Position numbers and translations under genes: made by a program. DNA of 64,000 bases, taken from positions 25,360,591-25,424,590 of the forward strand of contig CM033393.1 in NCBI GenBank assembly GCA_019426215.1. The letters run 5' to 3'. Below the pieces are notes generated by a model. That model was not told where the DNA came from. It saw nothing but the letters and a program-made list of their open reading frames with translations, and did no database searches. This DNA comes from Buddleja alternifolia (Eukaryota > Streptophyta > Magnoliopsida > Lamiales > Scrophulariaceae). Shown one piece after another: positions 48,239 to 60,461 of the stretch (positions are counted from its first letter, which is position 1; each line of letters opens with the position of its first letter).

Positions 48239-49980
48239 CTAAGGAGCTACTAAGAAAATGTAACGTGCAACTTCACAGCGTACTTCATCAATTTGCTCAT
48301 CAGTATAGAAGGATTGACAATCCTTAAAGTACTGCAAGATATATGTATATATATAGAGATTAATTGCAAAGTGAAATAACATTTCAATTACCTACCAAAG
48401 GTTTAATAATTTCAAAAGTAATAGAATTAAGTATATATATATATATAAGGATTATGTATACCACTGTTGGGATTATAGATAGTCCGTGGCTAATAATCTC
48501 TTTCATGAATCTCATAACGAAATAGCCACAATCCACCTCGTTGGTCTGCCGGGGGCACTACAAAAGCAATCAAAATTACGTTGTATTAGAAGACAAACTT
48601 CTATACGAATATATAATCTCATGAACCTAGAAAACGCTAACCTTTATAGTAAACCATTTACGGACCGAGTTTTTGGATTTGTTAGATTGGTTGTTGCAGT
48701 TTGCACGAAATATGTGCACAGCTCTATAAAAAAATATAAAAAACAAGAAAATATGTTAAAAACAAGAAATCATGTGAAATAAATACAATTTAAAAAGATA
48801 TTAAATATAATGGATACATTGATTGAATGAAAAACTTACTGATTGAATTTTAGTATCATATCATCTCGGTATTGCGGCTCACCATGCACAGAATCCAGAT
48901 AGTAAACAATCTCTTTAAATGGATTAATTGCAAGCAACAACCAATGACCCCTACAAAGCATTCAAAAGATAAGTTGAAAATTTGTTTTGCGTAGCTAGTT
49001 TTACAAATTAAAGTCGAGTCTTTAGTAGCTCACCCGGTGTTGTAAGGTGCAAGAAATAACTTATTTTGTTGTGTACTCTGCATCATAGCACGTGCTATGT
49101 ACTGCACTTGTTGAACTGACGGGTCTGTTTGAGCAACTATGGAATGTGGGCTAAGGAACCCGAAACTTGCTTCTTTTCCTTCGGGGATCACGTAGTTAAA
49201 CCACAAACACCTAAATTGAGCATAAAAAATGAATTTCGAGTAACGAAAATAATCGTAGTTTAGATGTAATAAAATAATTAAAAAACTTACTTTATGTACG
49301 TTGTAATGATAGAGGCTCCTATTTCTTTTCTACACAGAAGGTGATAGATCTCCTCCTTCCCAATGAACTCTGGGAATGAAAAATTCATAATGGCTTCGTC
49401 CATATATATATATTGATCAGGGCATCAATCTTCATCATCTTCGTGTACTTTCCCAGAAATACAAGGTCATTAGGGAGTCCATCTAGTTGAAGATCTGCAC
49501 ATATGTCTACTTCACCTGCAGGCTCGACCACTTGAGATTTTCCTTTGACAGCTGACCGCTTCGACGTCCCTGACTTACGGTTTCCAGATGATTTGGACTG
49601 TTTAAGCAAGAAAATAAAATATAAATGTTACACACCAAAGTATATTTAGTAACCTCAAACAAATTGTTATAATTTATTAATGACTAGCTATTAATTACAT
49701 ACCGGTGCAGCAGTGACAATGACAAGACTCGCTGGCCAAGCAACAAAGGTACCCAGAGCATGAGAAATGGAGAATATTTCATCATTGAGAGGGACGGGCA
49801 GGAGTGTATTAGCCTCAACTGCAGTGTCAATGCGCACTTTCACATTGTTGGTGGCTAATTGACAGTTGTGAAGTGTTCTATCAGTCTCTGATCGATTGTA
49901 TAGCTGTCCTTTAGCCACCACACGATATGATGGAGATGAAAGTGCTAATTGACATGAAGTGATACCCTACACACACACAC

Positions 49981-50015
<35 letters not shown>

Positions 50016-51468
50016 ACATTATATTAGAAATTTTTGTATGATTTACAGAAAAGAGAGAGTCACAAGTTGTATGATTAATAAACAAGTTCAAATTTTTACC
50101 TCAGGAAGCATCTTATAACCTGGTTCTGGGCTGCTATCTTTCAAAGAAATCACGTCATCTTCATGTGGCTGACGCGAGTTAGGGGCTTCCAAAACATCAA
50201 TTCGTTGTTGCATGGCAACCATAGTTTCGGAGAGGTTTTTCACTATGTTTCTCAAGTTTTCCATCTCCTTTTCTGAAGCAGGCTTTGGATCCTTAAAATA
50301 GTCTCTTTGTGAGACCCCAAAGCCAACACCCCTAACGCGACCCGGATGCTCTTTCCTTTTAATAGCTTTAGCCAATAGGTCATCTCGACTCGTGTAAGTT
50401 CCACTATGGCTAGTGCTCATCTTGTGCTTTCAATAGTATTTCAATAAAACAATTAATAGAGCTAAAATTGCCAATAACTCACCATTTCATTCACCACTCT
50501 TCTAACATTTTCGTTAACAATTTGATTTGTCGGATCAGAACGCGAAACCCTCCACACGAGTGCTCGTGTCACATCTGTACAATCGGATCCCGCATCCCTT
50601 CTTTTATTTATCTATATTTTCATTAAAAAATATATGTATGCATTAACACAGAATTATTATTAAAAAAATTGTAAGGATTCACTGCTAAATGAACTACATA
50701 CCTCCATTTGCTCCACAACAGCATCTCCAAGACTCCCTTTCCGGTAAGGATATTCAGGGTTCTTTGCTCTTTCCTGATTGTCCATGCTTATTTTCTGTTT
50801 ATTACATTATCAAATTATTAGCTAAATATAAACGCAATAACCAACAAATGAAACTGTAAATTAAAATGACTAGCTACCTGCCAAAGTTCACCTAAGCGAA
50901 CCTCTAAAAATGCCGCCCAATCGGCTTGGGATATCTCATATTGTGGAGGTGGGTTGACATTAACGTTTCCATCATCATCTCGCACATACTTTCTGCTTAT
51001 GTAGCTCCTGAAGTTACGTGCTAGCCTCCCAGCTTCTGCTAGTACGTACTTTTGTCGACTTTCGTCAATATCAAACGCCAACTACAAAAAACAAACAATA
51101 AAGTATATATAAAATTATAATTTAGAGAATATGATAATACATTAACACTTACAAATATGATAATATCCAAATTACCTTCATCTCATCCCAAATGTTTTTT
51201 TTTGTTGCTGACGGGACTTTGCGCCAATTACTCATGGCAATCGACACCTTCTGCCGAACCTGCACGCCTATATACCCAACAAATATTGATTTGTTGGGGT
51301 TAACTGGATGACCCCTGTCATTCCAGCCTACAGGTAGCCTTATGCCTTTACTTCTGGCATTGATAACTTTTTTCATAGCAGAGACACTTCTCCGTATCTC
51401 CTCCTCATGACCGCTATCTGATCCATATACATCATCGTCGGAAAACTACCATCAGGATTTGAAGCCAT
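48239..51468 (-). pseudogene. CACTA second gene: Ptta/En/Spm-type N-part with Ulp1-like protease, 12 exons
   Basis: Exons with good splice sites and matching phases: 51468-51176, 51081-50878, 50794-50702, 50611-50483, 50420-50100, 49966-49703, 49597-49291, 49210-49034, 48950-48840, 48723-48642, 48557-48462, 48331-48239; about 720 residues. N-part resembles plant Ptta/En/Spm transposase proteins, with a coiled coil (MENLRNIVKNL...RIDVLE, exon 5) and a domain ending FVAWPASLV (exon 6). The C-part shows a C48 (Ulp1/SENP) protease triad: His in GGHWLL (48946), Asp in YYLDSV (48895), Gln and Cys in QTNEVDCGYF (48548, 48530). Exon phases show one missing base in exon 1 near 51447 and two extra bases in a TATATA run of exon 7 near 49410. 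Function in the element unknown; SUMO processing is only suggested by the fold. Confidence 0.82.
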
Positions 51469-51489
51469 CGACCTACAAAAGACAAATAA

Positions 51490-51631
51490 TACAGAAGTTA
51501 GATTCATATAAATTTGGCTGATTCATTTGGCAATAATAATTTTCAAATAGACGTAATAAATACAGAAGTTATCTTCATATAAATTTGGCAGATTCATTTG
51601 GCAATAATAATTTTCAAATAGAAGTAATAAA
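51490..51631. repeat. 71-bp tandem duplication between the CACTA genes
   Basis: Two copies, 51490-51560 and 51561-51631, starting TACAGAAGTTA and differing at few positions. Lies just upstream of the protease gene start, in its presumed promoter. Confidence 0.85.
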
Positions 51632-51861
51632 TCACAAAATAAACAAAATTATCCTAAACCACAAAATAAACAAAATTTAATCCTCAATTAAACATAATTA
51701 ACCCCCAGCTAAACCAAATTAACCTTAAAATCAATCAACCCCTATTTCCCTTAAATTTTCCACAAAAATTGGCAAATCTCAAGAATATAAATTTTCTAGC
51801 AACTAAGTATAAATATTGAAATAAGTCTATCATACAATTATGAAATAAATTCAAATACCTT

Positions 51862-54800
51862 TCATCGTTTTCTTTTTGTCGTTGGCTTAGCAGTCTTTTG
51901 CTTCCCATCGGTACGACCATTTTTTTTAGTACGGCGACGAACTGACGGATTAATCCATATCCCCTCTTGGTGATCTTGACGCATATACAATTCATCATCA
52001 CTTATATCCAAGTCATCGTCACTATCAATTGATTGTGAATCACCTAATGAGATAGGGTTTTCTCCATCATCTTCACTTTCTTCATAATCACCATCAATAC
52101 ATGTATTTTTGTTTGCCGATAAAACAATGGACCATCTCTTATCAATAGGATCGGTAACAAAAAATACTTGTTTAGCTTGTGACGCTAAAATGAAAGGTTC
52201 ATCTTTGTATCCCACCCTTTCAAGGTCTACTCGAGTGAAGCCTATTTCTCTATTATCGACACCATGTTTATTGTCAACCCACCTACACCCAAATACAGGC
52301 ACCCGAAATCAACTATAATCAAGCTCCCATATACGTTCAATCACCCCGTAATATGATAAATCGGCATAGATAGGATTATTATCTTTCGCACTTGAGATAT
52401 GCATTGCTTGAGCTACAAGACTCACACCACTATTCTGCATTGTACTTCGTTCGTCTTGGTCTTTTGTATAGAATGTGCGACCATTTATACGATAACCTGA
52501 ATAACAAAATACTAGTCTGTCCGGACCCATCGACAGCCGTGTCAATTTATCTGAAACTGAAAGTTGTGGATTCTCTTTCTGTTTTTCTTCAAAATGCTTT
52601 CGGAACCAATCGATGAAACTCTTATTATGCTCTCTTGAAATCCAACTCTCATTTTTAATTGGATTGAATCTCCTAAGTTGGTTCTTATGCTCTTCAACAT
52701 ATGGGTCAACCTCATCGGTGTTGTGGAGCACATATAGGTGTGCCTGATCCATTTGTGTAATATGAACACTAACTAATTGTTTTCCCATTAATCCGACTCC
52801 TTCTGTTCCCCCTCCCACAACATGAGACTTTGGGAGCTCTGCAACATTAGAATCTGTCAGATACTCTGTGCAAAATGTAATGGCTTCATCAACTATGTAC
52901 CGTTCAACAATGCAACCTTCCAGTCGACTACGATTTTTCACGTAGCCTTTCAATACCTTCATATAACGCTCAGCCGGATACATAGATCTCATAAAAGCCG
53001 GTCCACATAGTTGAGTCTCTCTAACCAAGTGAATGGGTAGATGAGTCATTATATCAAAAAAAGCAGGTGGAAAATACATTTCAAGCCCACACAAAGTGAT
53101 GACAATTTGTTTTTGAAGTGCAGGAAATTGCTCAGGATCAAACACCTTGCTCCACATTGCTTTGAAGAAGAAACACAATTTAGTTATCGTGTCTCTCACC
53201 TTTTTTGGCAAAATGGCCCGTATAGCAATTGGTAGCAAATGATCCATGATTACATGACAATCGTGAGTCTTCAAGTGCTTTAGCTTCAAATCCTTCATTG
53301 ATACAAGACTGCTAATGTTTGAAGAATACCCTTCTGGAACTTTCACTCCATTAAGAAACTCACATAATGCAATTTTTTCTTTCCTGGCTAGAGTGTGAGC
53401 TGCTGGAGGCAAATAAGTACGTTTCCCCTTATTTGTTGGTGTCAATTTTCCTCTTATCTTCATTTCAACCAAGTCTAACCGTGCCTTTATGCCATCTTTT
53501 GTCTTTCCGGGCACATTTAGAAGTGTTCCAATGACGCTATCAAATACATTTTTCTCAATATGCATTATATCGAGAAAATGTCTAACATGTAAAGACGTCC
53601 AATACGGCAACTCAAAGAAAATTGACTTTTTTTTCCACCCAATTTTTGCAAAGCCGCATGCAAAAGTCTTTCCAAATTTAACCTCCAAGTTTCTTACATT
53701 TTCAAACACTTCTTCACCAGTTAAGCACTTAGGAGCTCGACCTTCTTCTATATTCCCATTGAAAGCTTTCTTCCACCGACGATATCGATGGTTCCGATTT
53801 AGCCATCTTCGATGCCCTTGGAATGCATGTTTCTGGGAGTGTGTCAATCGATATTGATCTGTACTCTTGACACATATGGGGCATCCACATTGGCCATGTA
53901 CACCATATCCCTCGAGGTTTGCTCTTGCCGGAAAATCATTGATTGTTCCAAATAACATGACTCTGAGATTAAAATTTTCTTCTCTCAACCCGTCATATAC
54001 TTGAACACCGGTGTCCCACAACACCTTCAAATCCTCAATTAAAGGGGCCAAGTAGACATCTATATCATTTCCAGGTTGTTTCGGCCCAGAAATGAGTATA
54101 GGCATCATTATATGCTCTCGCTTCATGCATCGCGATGGGGGAAGGTTGTAGATCATCAAAATCACCGGCCATGTACTATGTGAGCTACTTTGCAAGCCAT
54201 GAGGGTTCATGCCATCTGTAGCCAATACAAAGCGCAGGTTTCTTGATTCTTCACCAAATTCAGGGAAATCATCATCAATCTTTTTCCATTGAGGAGAATC
54301 TGAGGGATGTCGAATCTTGTCATCTTCAATCCTTTCTTCAAGCCTTCTATCAGCATGCCATGTCAAGTCCTTGGCTAACTCTTTACTACTGTACATGCGC
54401 TTAAATCGTGGTATTATAGGCAAATACCACATGGTTTTGACAGGCGTAGATCCATTCTTCTTGTACCGTGAGGCGCCACATTTTGGACAGGCCTTCAATG
54501 ATGCATAGTCAATTCTAAATAATACGCAATCATTGAGACAGGCATGTATCTTCTCATATCCCATGCCAATTGAGGTTAACATCCGTTTAGCCTCATAAGT
54601 ACGATTAGGTAACACATTATCCTCAGGTAGCATGCTTTTTAATAAACCAAGCAAGTCTATGAAACTCTTATCACTCCACCCATTGTTGGCTTTTAACTTG
54701 TATCGGTTAAGAACTATTTTCAATCTCGTGAATTTACTACCACTATACAGTGGTGTCTTTGAATCACTTGTCAAATTGTCAAACATTTTAGGACAATTTC

Positions 54801-55113
54801 GCAAATCCTCCTCAATCACATTTGTCATCTCCTCCAAACGATCAGGCTCATAATCATTCATGTTGAAATCCTGTGATGGATATGATGTACCACCCAAATC
54901 ATCCAACGGGACACTGCTTTCACCGTGTCTTGTCCAACATTTGTAGCTTTTATCAATTCCATTACACACCAAATGATCTTCCAACTCACGTGGACTAATT
55001 CTCTTTCCAAAACAACAACGTAAACACGGGCAAGTGATCCTAGTTCGATCTGGTGCATGGTCAACCGCAAACTTTATGAACTCTTTCACACCTTTCTCAT
55101 ACTGTTCCGACAT
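51862..55113 (-). pseudogene. CACTA tnp2-type transposase with one in-frame stop
   Basis: ATG at 55113; 934 codons to TGA at 52309-52311, then the same frame runs on for 149 codons to 51862 (1083 codons in total, no intron needed). N-terminal transposase-associated domain with CPCLRC (about residues 1-75), tnp2 DDE domain (about 195-470; LATDGMNPHG and FGTINDFPA visible), DUF4218-like part (about 620-755; AERYMKVLKGYVKNRS), and a DUF4216-like part spanning the stop (YYGVIERIWEL, then FRVPVFGCRWVD). The tail is acidic, then basic (TTKRKR). It would cut the CACTA ends. The one stop removes only the end of DUF4216 and the tail, so partial function is conceivable. Confidence 0.94.
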
Positions 55114-56269
55114 ACGATCTGCTAAAATTCAACTTCGATCGATTTTGATTCTGAATTAATCAAATTAAACAATTTTATCATCAGTTGATAGTTAAATTAA
55201 TTAAATAATTTTAATTTTAATTTATTTCCCATTATTCTAGAAAAAAATTCAGCAGAGTAACAACGCAAAAATTACTACCAAGTTCTCGACTTAATCTTCA
55301 CCCGGGTAGGTTGAATCCAACAAAATTCGGATCTTACGATCCGCTAAAATCCAATTTCAATCTTAATTAATTATATTTTCAGCAACTACAAATATTGATC
55401 ACCAGTCGGATCACATAAATCACATAAAACTATAAATAAAACATTATATTTTTAGCAACTAAGTATAAATATAGATCACCAGTTGGATCAATGTACCCTA
55501 AACCACCAAATAACCACAATTTAATCTCAAATCAAACGGAATTAACACCCGACTAACTAGAATTAATACTAAATTCAGTCAAATTCCTAGTTCCCTTAAA
55601 TTTTTTATACACCCACACATACACAAATATATATACATACACCCATATATACACAAATACATGCACACATACACAAATATATATACATACACCCATATAT
55701 GCATACACCCACATATACATACATCTATACATACTCTATGTGTGTGTGTGTGTATATATATATATTTATATTTATCTAAAAGAAAATACCAAAACTAAAT
55801 GGACCACGGCGGCGGAAGCGGAGGTGGGCGGCAGGGGCGGAGGCGGGCGGCGGCGGCGGGCGGGCGGCGGCAGCGGAGGTCGGCGGGGGCGGAGGTCGGC
55901 ACTATCTATATATATATATATAGAGTTAATTTTATATATAGAGAGAATATATACATATATATGCACATATATATATATATATATCTAGAAAGAGAAGGAG
56001 AGAAAGAGAGAGAGAGAGAGAGAGATACTACCGGAGTGACGGCGGCGGACGGCGGAGGAGCGGCAATCGACGGCGCGAGAGAGAAGTAGATCGAGAGAAA
56101 CTGAGAGAGAGAGGTAGATCTAGAGATAGAGAGAGAAAAAGAGAGGGGGGGGGGGCGGCGGACGGTGGTGGTGGTGGTGAGAGAGTTGAGAGAGAGAGAG
56201 AGAGAGAGTGTGTGTGGGTGAGAGTGAGAATGAGAGTGAGGGGGGGCCGGGTTGTAAAAAACCCGGCCC
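55114..56269. other. 5' region of CACTA transposase with low-complexity blocks
   Basis: No gene. Contains repeated ACACAAATATATATACATAC units (55621-55700), a (GT)n(AT)n run at 55740, a block of almost pure GGCGG/GGAGG (55805-55900), AT and (GA)n runs, and poly-G near 56142. It should hold the transposase promoter; the C-rich strand is the sense strand. Frames in it are low-complexity artefacts. Confidence 0.7.
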
Positions 56270-56485
56270 TTGTGCCAGCGGTTCGGCCGAACCGCTGGCA
56301 CATGTGCATTTGTGGCAGCGGTTCTGGCCGAACCACAGTTGCGTTCAAATTTTTTTTTTTCTGACACCTATGACAGCGTTTTGGCTTGAACCGCTGTCAT
56401 AGGTCCGAACTGAATACCACCTATGACAGAAGTTTTCAAAACCGCTGTCATAGGTACGCTGTAATAGGACTTTTTTGTGGTAGTG
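56270..56485. repeat. right CACTA subterminal repeats
   Basis: The palindrome AGCGGTTCGGCCGAACCGCT (about 56277-56296) and several ACAGCGGTT-like copies, mirrored to the left end, then the terminal repeat. Confidence 0.85.
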
Positions 56486-56540
56486 GGACCAGCACCTGTA
56501 AAGGATGGGTATTAGATACCACAATGAGTGGCATTGAGTG

Positions 56541-56552
56541 CAAGTGGGAGAT
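56541..56552 (+). other. polypurine tract of copia element I
   Basis: CAAGTGGGAGAT immediately before the 3' LTR; the same GGGAGAT motif precedes the 3' LTR of copia II at 63783. Confidence 0.8.
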
Positions 56553-58302
56553 TGTTAGGATTATGCCCTCAGATGCCATAGAGGATAGAATGTATAGGGC
56601 ATATATCTTGTATTGAACTTAAACTCTTCTTAAATAAAAGACATTATTGAGTTTTCACTTAATTCTTATCTGCATCTATAAATTGTGTAAAATATTTTGT
56701 CCATGTTTTCAGTGCGATCCCTCTACTTCCTATGGGATAGGAAGATTGGCACTAGAGAGATCAATCTTGATTACTAAAATAAGTTCGCAAGTAATATGAA
56801 GTCTTTAATGGACAAATAAAGACTTCGAATACTTGTACAATCTTAGCTCCGACATGGGAGTGCCTGTCTGGTATCATGGGATGATAGGAGATTAAGATTG
56901 TAGACACGTCAGTGGAACTGATATGTTCGAACACGACTCGCATCGGTTCTGTCACATGGGTTTTCACTCTGTGACTGTTAATGACGGAACTGATTATGTG
57001 TAATAGGTATATGTGAACCTTTGACCTGAAGTATCAGGCTGAAGATGCACTTGTGACGTCAAGTCTTTCACTAGAGTAGTTAGACCCAATTTTCCCTTTG
57101 GTGTGGGCAAGTGGTAATCTTAACAAATATCTAATATGGGATTTGTTCTCTCATAAGTGAATGAGTATGTACCCTATGTAATTATAGATAAATAAAGATC
57201 AAAGTCTTTGGCCAAAGAAAACGAGACGATTGTGCTTGGCACTAAATCGATATCAATGATCTCGTATTTATTATGATTTATAGATATGGTCAAGTCCAAT
57301 GAGATTTACATAACCATGACTCTCACTTAACCAGGGAACGTGAACAAAGGGTTTATACATATACGGTATTTACGATTGGAAGGTTTCGGAATGATCCTAT
57401 CATTCATTTTTGTTTGCGTTACAAAGTGGGCCACGTGACTGTCTAGGTGTTACCCACTTCCTTTGGTTTCCTCTCATTGCCAAACGAAACGAACCTAGAG
57501 AGTCGCACTAAAGGATTGGCAAAGAAAAATGAAGAAAAAGGAATTTCTACTATTTCTTCTGGGAGTTTTAATTTATTGGATAAATTAAATAATTAATTAT
57601 TTATTAGATAAAATAATTAATTATAATGATAAGATTAATTATTAATTAATTTCCTTGTGAAAACTATTAAGGAATAATTTATCTAATTAATTTGGGTATT
57701 TAATTAATTAATTTATTTATTGGATATAATAAATTATTAATTGAAATAAGAAATTAAATAAACAAAACAAATCCCGGGGCTAAATAAGGAGTCCAATTGG
57801 ACGCCTATGAGGCCTCAAAGTGGCGTCTTTGAGAGGCCACATATTAGGGCTCTTTTGTTTTGACTTGTTCAATAAGTCATGAGGTATATGAGGACTCTTT
57901 GACTTAGAAAAAAAAAAGAATGCACAACTCTCATAACTCTCAAAAGAAAGAAAAATATTCCTCCCCTCCTCTGTACCTAGCCGTCGACTATAGAGAAATA
58001 AAAAAGGGGATTTTTCGTTTGTTGATCCATGCGTGACGATTTAGAGACGACGTATTTTCGTTGTTCGGATCAAGTTCAAGTTTGCAGAATCAAACCAAAG
58101 GATTGAAGATTTGGAAGCTTCAATATTTCGAGTTTGGAGAAGAAAAAGTTTTTCTCCATCATCATATTCATATTAACGAGTAAGTTTTATTCGTTATACG
58201 CTTTTAGATTCAATTATGCGAATTAGAGTACCAATTGGGTTTTCGTTTTAATTTTTTAAATCCCTTCCGTTGCATTTATGCTTTTTCGAACGAAACCCAA
58301 CA
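56553..58302 (+). repeat. 3' LTR of copia element I
   Basis: 1750 bp, direct partner of 40037-41770, ending CCCAACA before duplication ATTTG. The stem-loop block lies at 56915-56994. Confidence 0.96.
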
Positions 58303-58474
58303 ATTTGATCTTGGAAAGTAAGTCACCAAACACTTAGTTAAACTCCACGAAAGCCTCGATCAAGTTCTAGAAAAGAACAAAGTACTAAACTACCACTTTA
58401 GGATAGCGGGAGAGAGAGAGAGAGAGAGATAGAATTTGAAATCAACTTAGTTTCATGATTAACTCATATATACA

Positions 58475-58658
58475 GGGCGTCTCATAGCATATCCCTAGCT
58501 GACCTGAGGAAGTTGAAGATTCGAATTAAGAACTTATAGATAAAAGACATATCCATCCTAGTGTAGCTCCATGGGGAGCCCCAAAGCTATATGTGATGAA
58601 GAAAAATGAGAGTTTGTGGTTATGCATCGATTATAGGGAGCTGAACTAGTTCACTATA
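58475..58658 (+). pseudogene. Ty3 reverse transcriptase fragment
   Basis: One frame reads, with stops, HIHPSVAPWGAPKLYVMKKN and then LWLCIDYRELN, the start of Ty3/gypsy RT. Stops lie at about 58478, 58490, 58523 and 58645. It is cut at 58658 by copia element II. Upstream 58308-58474 has no recognisable domain and a (GA)n run. May belong to the element whose LTR is at 35816. Confidence 0.85.
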
Positions 58659-60445
58659 TGTTAGGATTATGTCCTCCATGCCACAGAGGAATTAGATTAT
58701 TAGGGCATTACATTTATGTTGTACAAACTCTTATTCATCAATAAAAGCATAGTTTTTGTTCATATCAATCTTGATGGTATTAATATAACTATTGAACAAA
58801 TAAGTCCAAGTTAATCGAGAGGGAGCTTCTACTCCTCAATGGTTTGAGGATATGGACACTAGAAGTACCGGTTCCTTGTTTACATAAACCAGAGTTCGCA
58901 AGTCGACGAGTCTTAATTGAGCATTAAGACCAGACTTGTCTGACACAAGCTTTGACAAGGAGTGTCAGTCTGTCACTTTGGATGGTGGGAGCTTGGTCAT
59001 AGATATGTCAATGGAATTGACATATTCGAACACGGCTCGCCGTAATTCAATCACATGGGCATTTACTCTTGGATAGTCAATGATTGAATTACTGGTCGCG
59101 GTAGTGTGCGTGAGCCTTAGACCTAAGGATTCACAAAGATTGGAGTTGTGAGACTGAACGAATTATTAGAGTAGTTAGATCCATTTCACCCTTTGGTGGG
59201 ATCAACCTCGAAGTGTGGTTCAGAAGGACAAGTGGCACTTGTTTAGTGATTGCCAATAGGGGATTCACTGTCTCAGTTAGTAACGAGTTAACGTCCTGTG
59301 CGATCATAGATAAATGAAATAATAAGTCTTTGGCTAAAGCAGGAGAACTAACTTGTGTATAATACATAAGGGTAGTTCAGTAATTTCATCTTACTATGAT
59401 TCCCTAAAGCACAACATCGAGTCTTGTGTGTTTGACATATTCCATGACTCTCACTCGATTGGGATGTTACGGTGAAGGGCTTATACTCACATGGTATCTA
59501 TGACCTAAAGGTTTGTATTGATCCATTCGTTTCATTGGGGTTTCGATGTGAGTCCACGTGACCACATGACTAGCTTAGTAAAACTCACATCCTTGGTTTC
59601 CTCCCAATGCCAACTGAAACAAACCTAGAGAGTCGCGCTTAAAAGGAATTGAGAAAAGAGAATTCTTTCATGGTCAAATACATAAAATAGGTAATTTGCT
59701 ATTTGACGAGTAAATTAATTTATTTGATTAATTGAATTAATGGAAATAAATTAATAATAAATAATTAGATGCATTTATTATGAACACATTAATTTATTTG
59801 ATTAATTAAATTAATGGAAATAAATTAATTGTAATAAATAAATAGACTTATTTATTATGCTCATCCTTTTATTAAATAATTAGATTATTTAATTTGGAAG
59901 AATATTAATTAGTATTATATTTTAATTGGATTAAAATGTATCGGACTAATTAATAATTGGACTAAGTTGAAAGTCAACTTAGCCCAATAAGGATGATGAT
60001 AGGCGTGTATGTGGCATTTTTTGCGGAGTTGGGTGGGCTCAAGGAATTAGTTAGTTCCAAGCTCATCACTCCTTATAAATACCAATCATTGGTTCAGTCA
60101 AAACCCAACTCTCACAATTAGACTTGATAGCAAAGAAAGAAGAGGAAAATGCTCTCTCCTCCCCTAGTGTAAGCCGTCGGCCATAGTAGGTCTAAAGGTG
60201 GAGGATTTTTCTTCAAAGCTCGTTCCGGCGTGATATCTAGAGGTAGGAGTTTGGAATTGTTGCTACCCGAAATATCAAGACTTTGATCGAAATCAAAAGG
60301 TTAGTATAAAGGATGAAATTAGATTTCATCTTCATGCTTTTTTTTTCGAAAGTTACATGGAAGAACTATTAAAATCAAAAGTAATCCAATTGTGAATCCA
60401 GATTTGTTTTTATCGTATTTGCTGCGCATGAATACAGGAATCACA
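58659..60445 (+). repeat. 5' LTR of copia element II
   Basis: About 1787 bp, TGTTAGGATTATGTCC...ATCACA; the right limit could be off by a few bases. TATA box TATAAAT at 60074-60080. Carries the conserved stem-loop (59014-59092) and AACCTAGAGAGTCGCGCTTA near 59622. Confidence 0.9.
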
Positions 60446-60449
60446 ATAG

Positions 60450-60461
60450 TGGTATCAGAGC
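60450..60461 (+). other. primer binding site of copia element II
   Basis: TGGTATCAGAGC, exact initiator tRNA-Met type. Confidence 0.9.

Larger units (their letters stand above)
47745..56485 (-). mobile_element. CACTA (En/Spm) element in RNase H of copia I
   Basis: 8741 bp. Ends CACTACTACAAAAATGAC and TTTTTTGTGGTAGTG form the inverted terminal repeat; 3-bp duplication GGA at 47742-47744 and 56486-56488. Both genes read on the minus strand: tnp2-type transposase (55113-51862) and a 12-exon gene ending in a Ulp1-like protease (51468-48239). Subterminal regions carry many ACAGCGGTT repeats in both orientations. Both genes are damaged, but each by only one or two lesions. Confidence 0.97.
43875..56537 (+). 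pseudogene. copia gag-pol polyprotein, interrupted by CACTA
   Basis: Starts MTNPLIKLLERNV at 43875. Order: capsid-like gag; intact CCHC knuckle CLECGELGHWKRNC (44622-44663); protease LDSGAS (near 44753); integrase HHCC finger (HLRLGH...CESCLLGK, 45165-45280) and catalytic core from TDVSGPFG; reverse transcriptase with MDVKTAFLNG and YVDDILLIG (near 46806); RNase H to 47744. After the CACTA element the last codons continue at 56489 to a TGA at 56535-56537. Breaks: stops at 45420-45422, 45645-45647 and 47335-47337, a frameshift near 47150, the insertion, and a stop just behind it. In a live element this polyprotein builds the particle and makes and inserts the DNA copy. Confidence 0.95.
40037..58302 (+). 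mobile_element. complete Ty1/copia element I, inactive, with CACTA inside
   Basis: LTRs at 40037-41770 and 56553-58302, tRNA-Met primer binding site, long leader, gag-pol, polypurine tract, and a perfect 5-bp duplication ATTTG (40032-40036 and 58303-58307). About 9.5 kb without the 8.7-kb CACTA insertion. Coding region has stops and a frameshift. LTR length near 1.75 kb suits several large plant copia lineages; I leave the lineage open. A close relative follows at 58659. Confidence 0.96.

Noticed and set aside
55740..56402. Several low-complexity frames on both strands
   Set aside because: Built from GGC, GA and AT microsatellites in the CACTA 5' region.
40037..58302. Copia I as an autonomous, intact element
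   Set aside because: Boundaries and signals are complete, but three stops, a frameshift, a CACTA insertion and a further stop destroy gag-pol.
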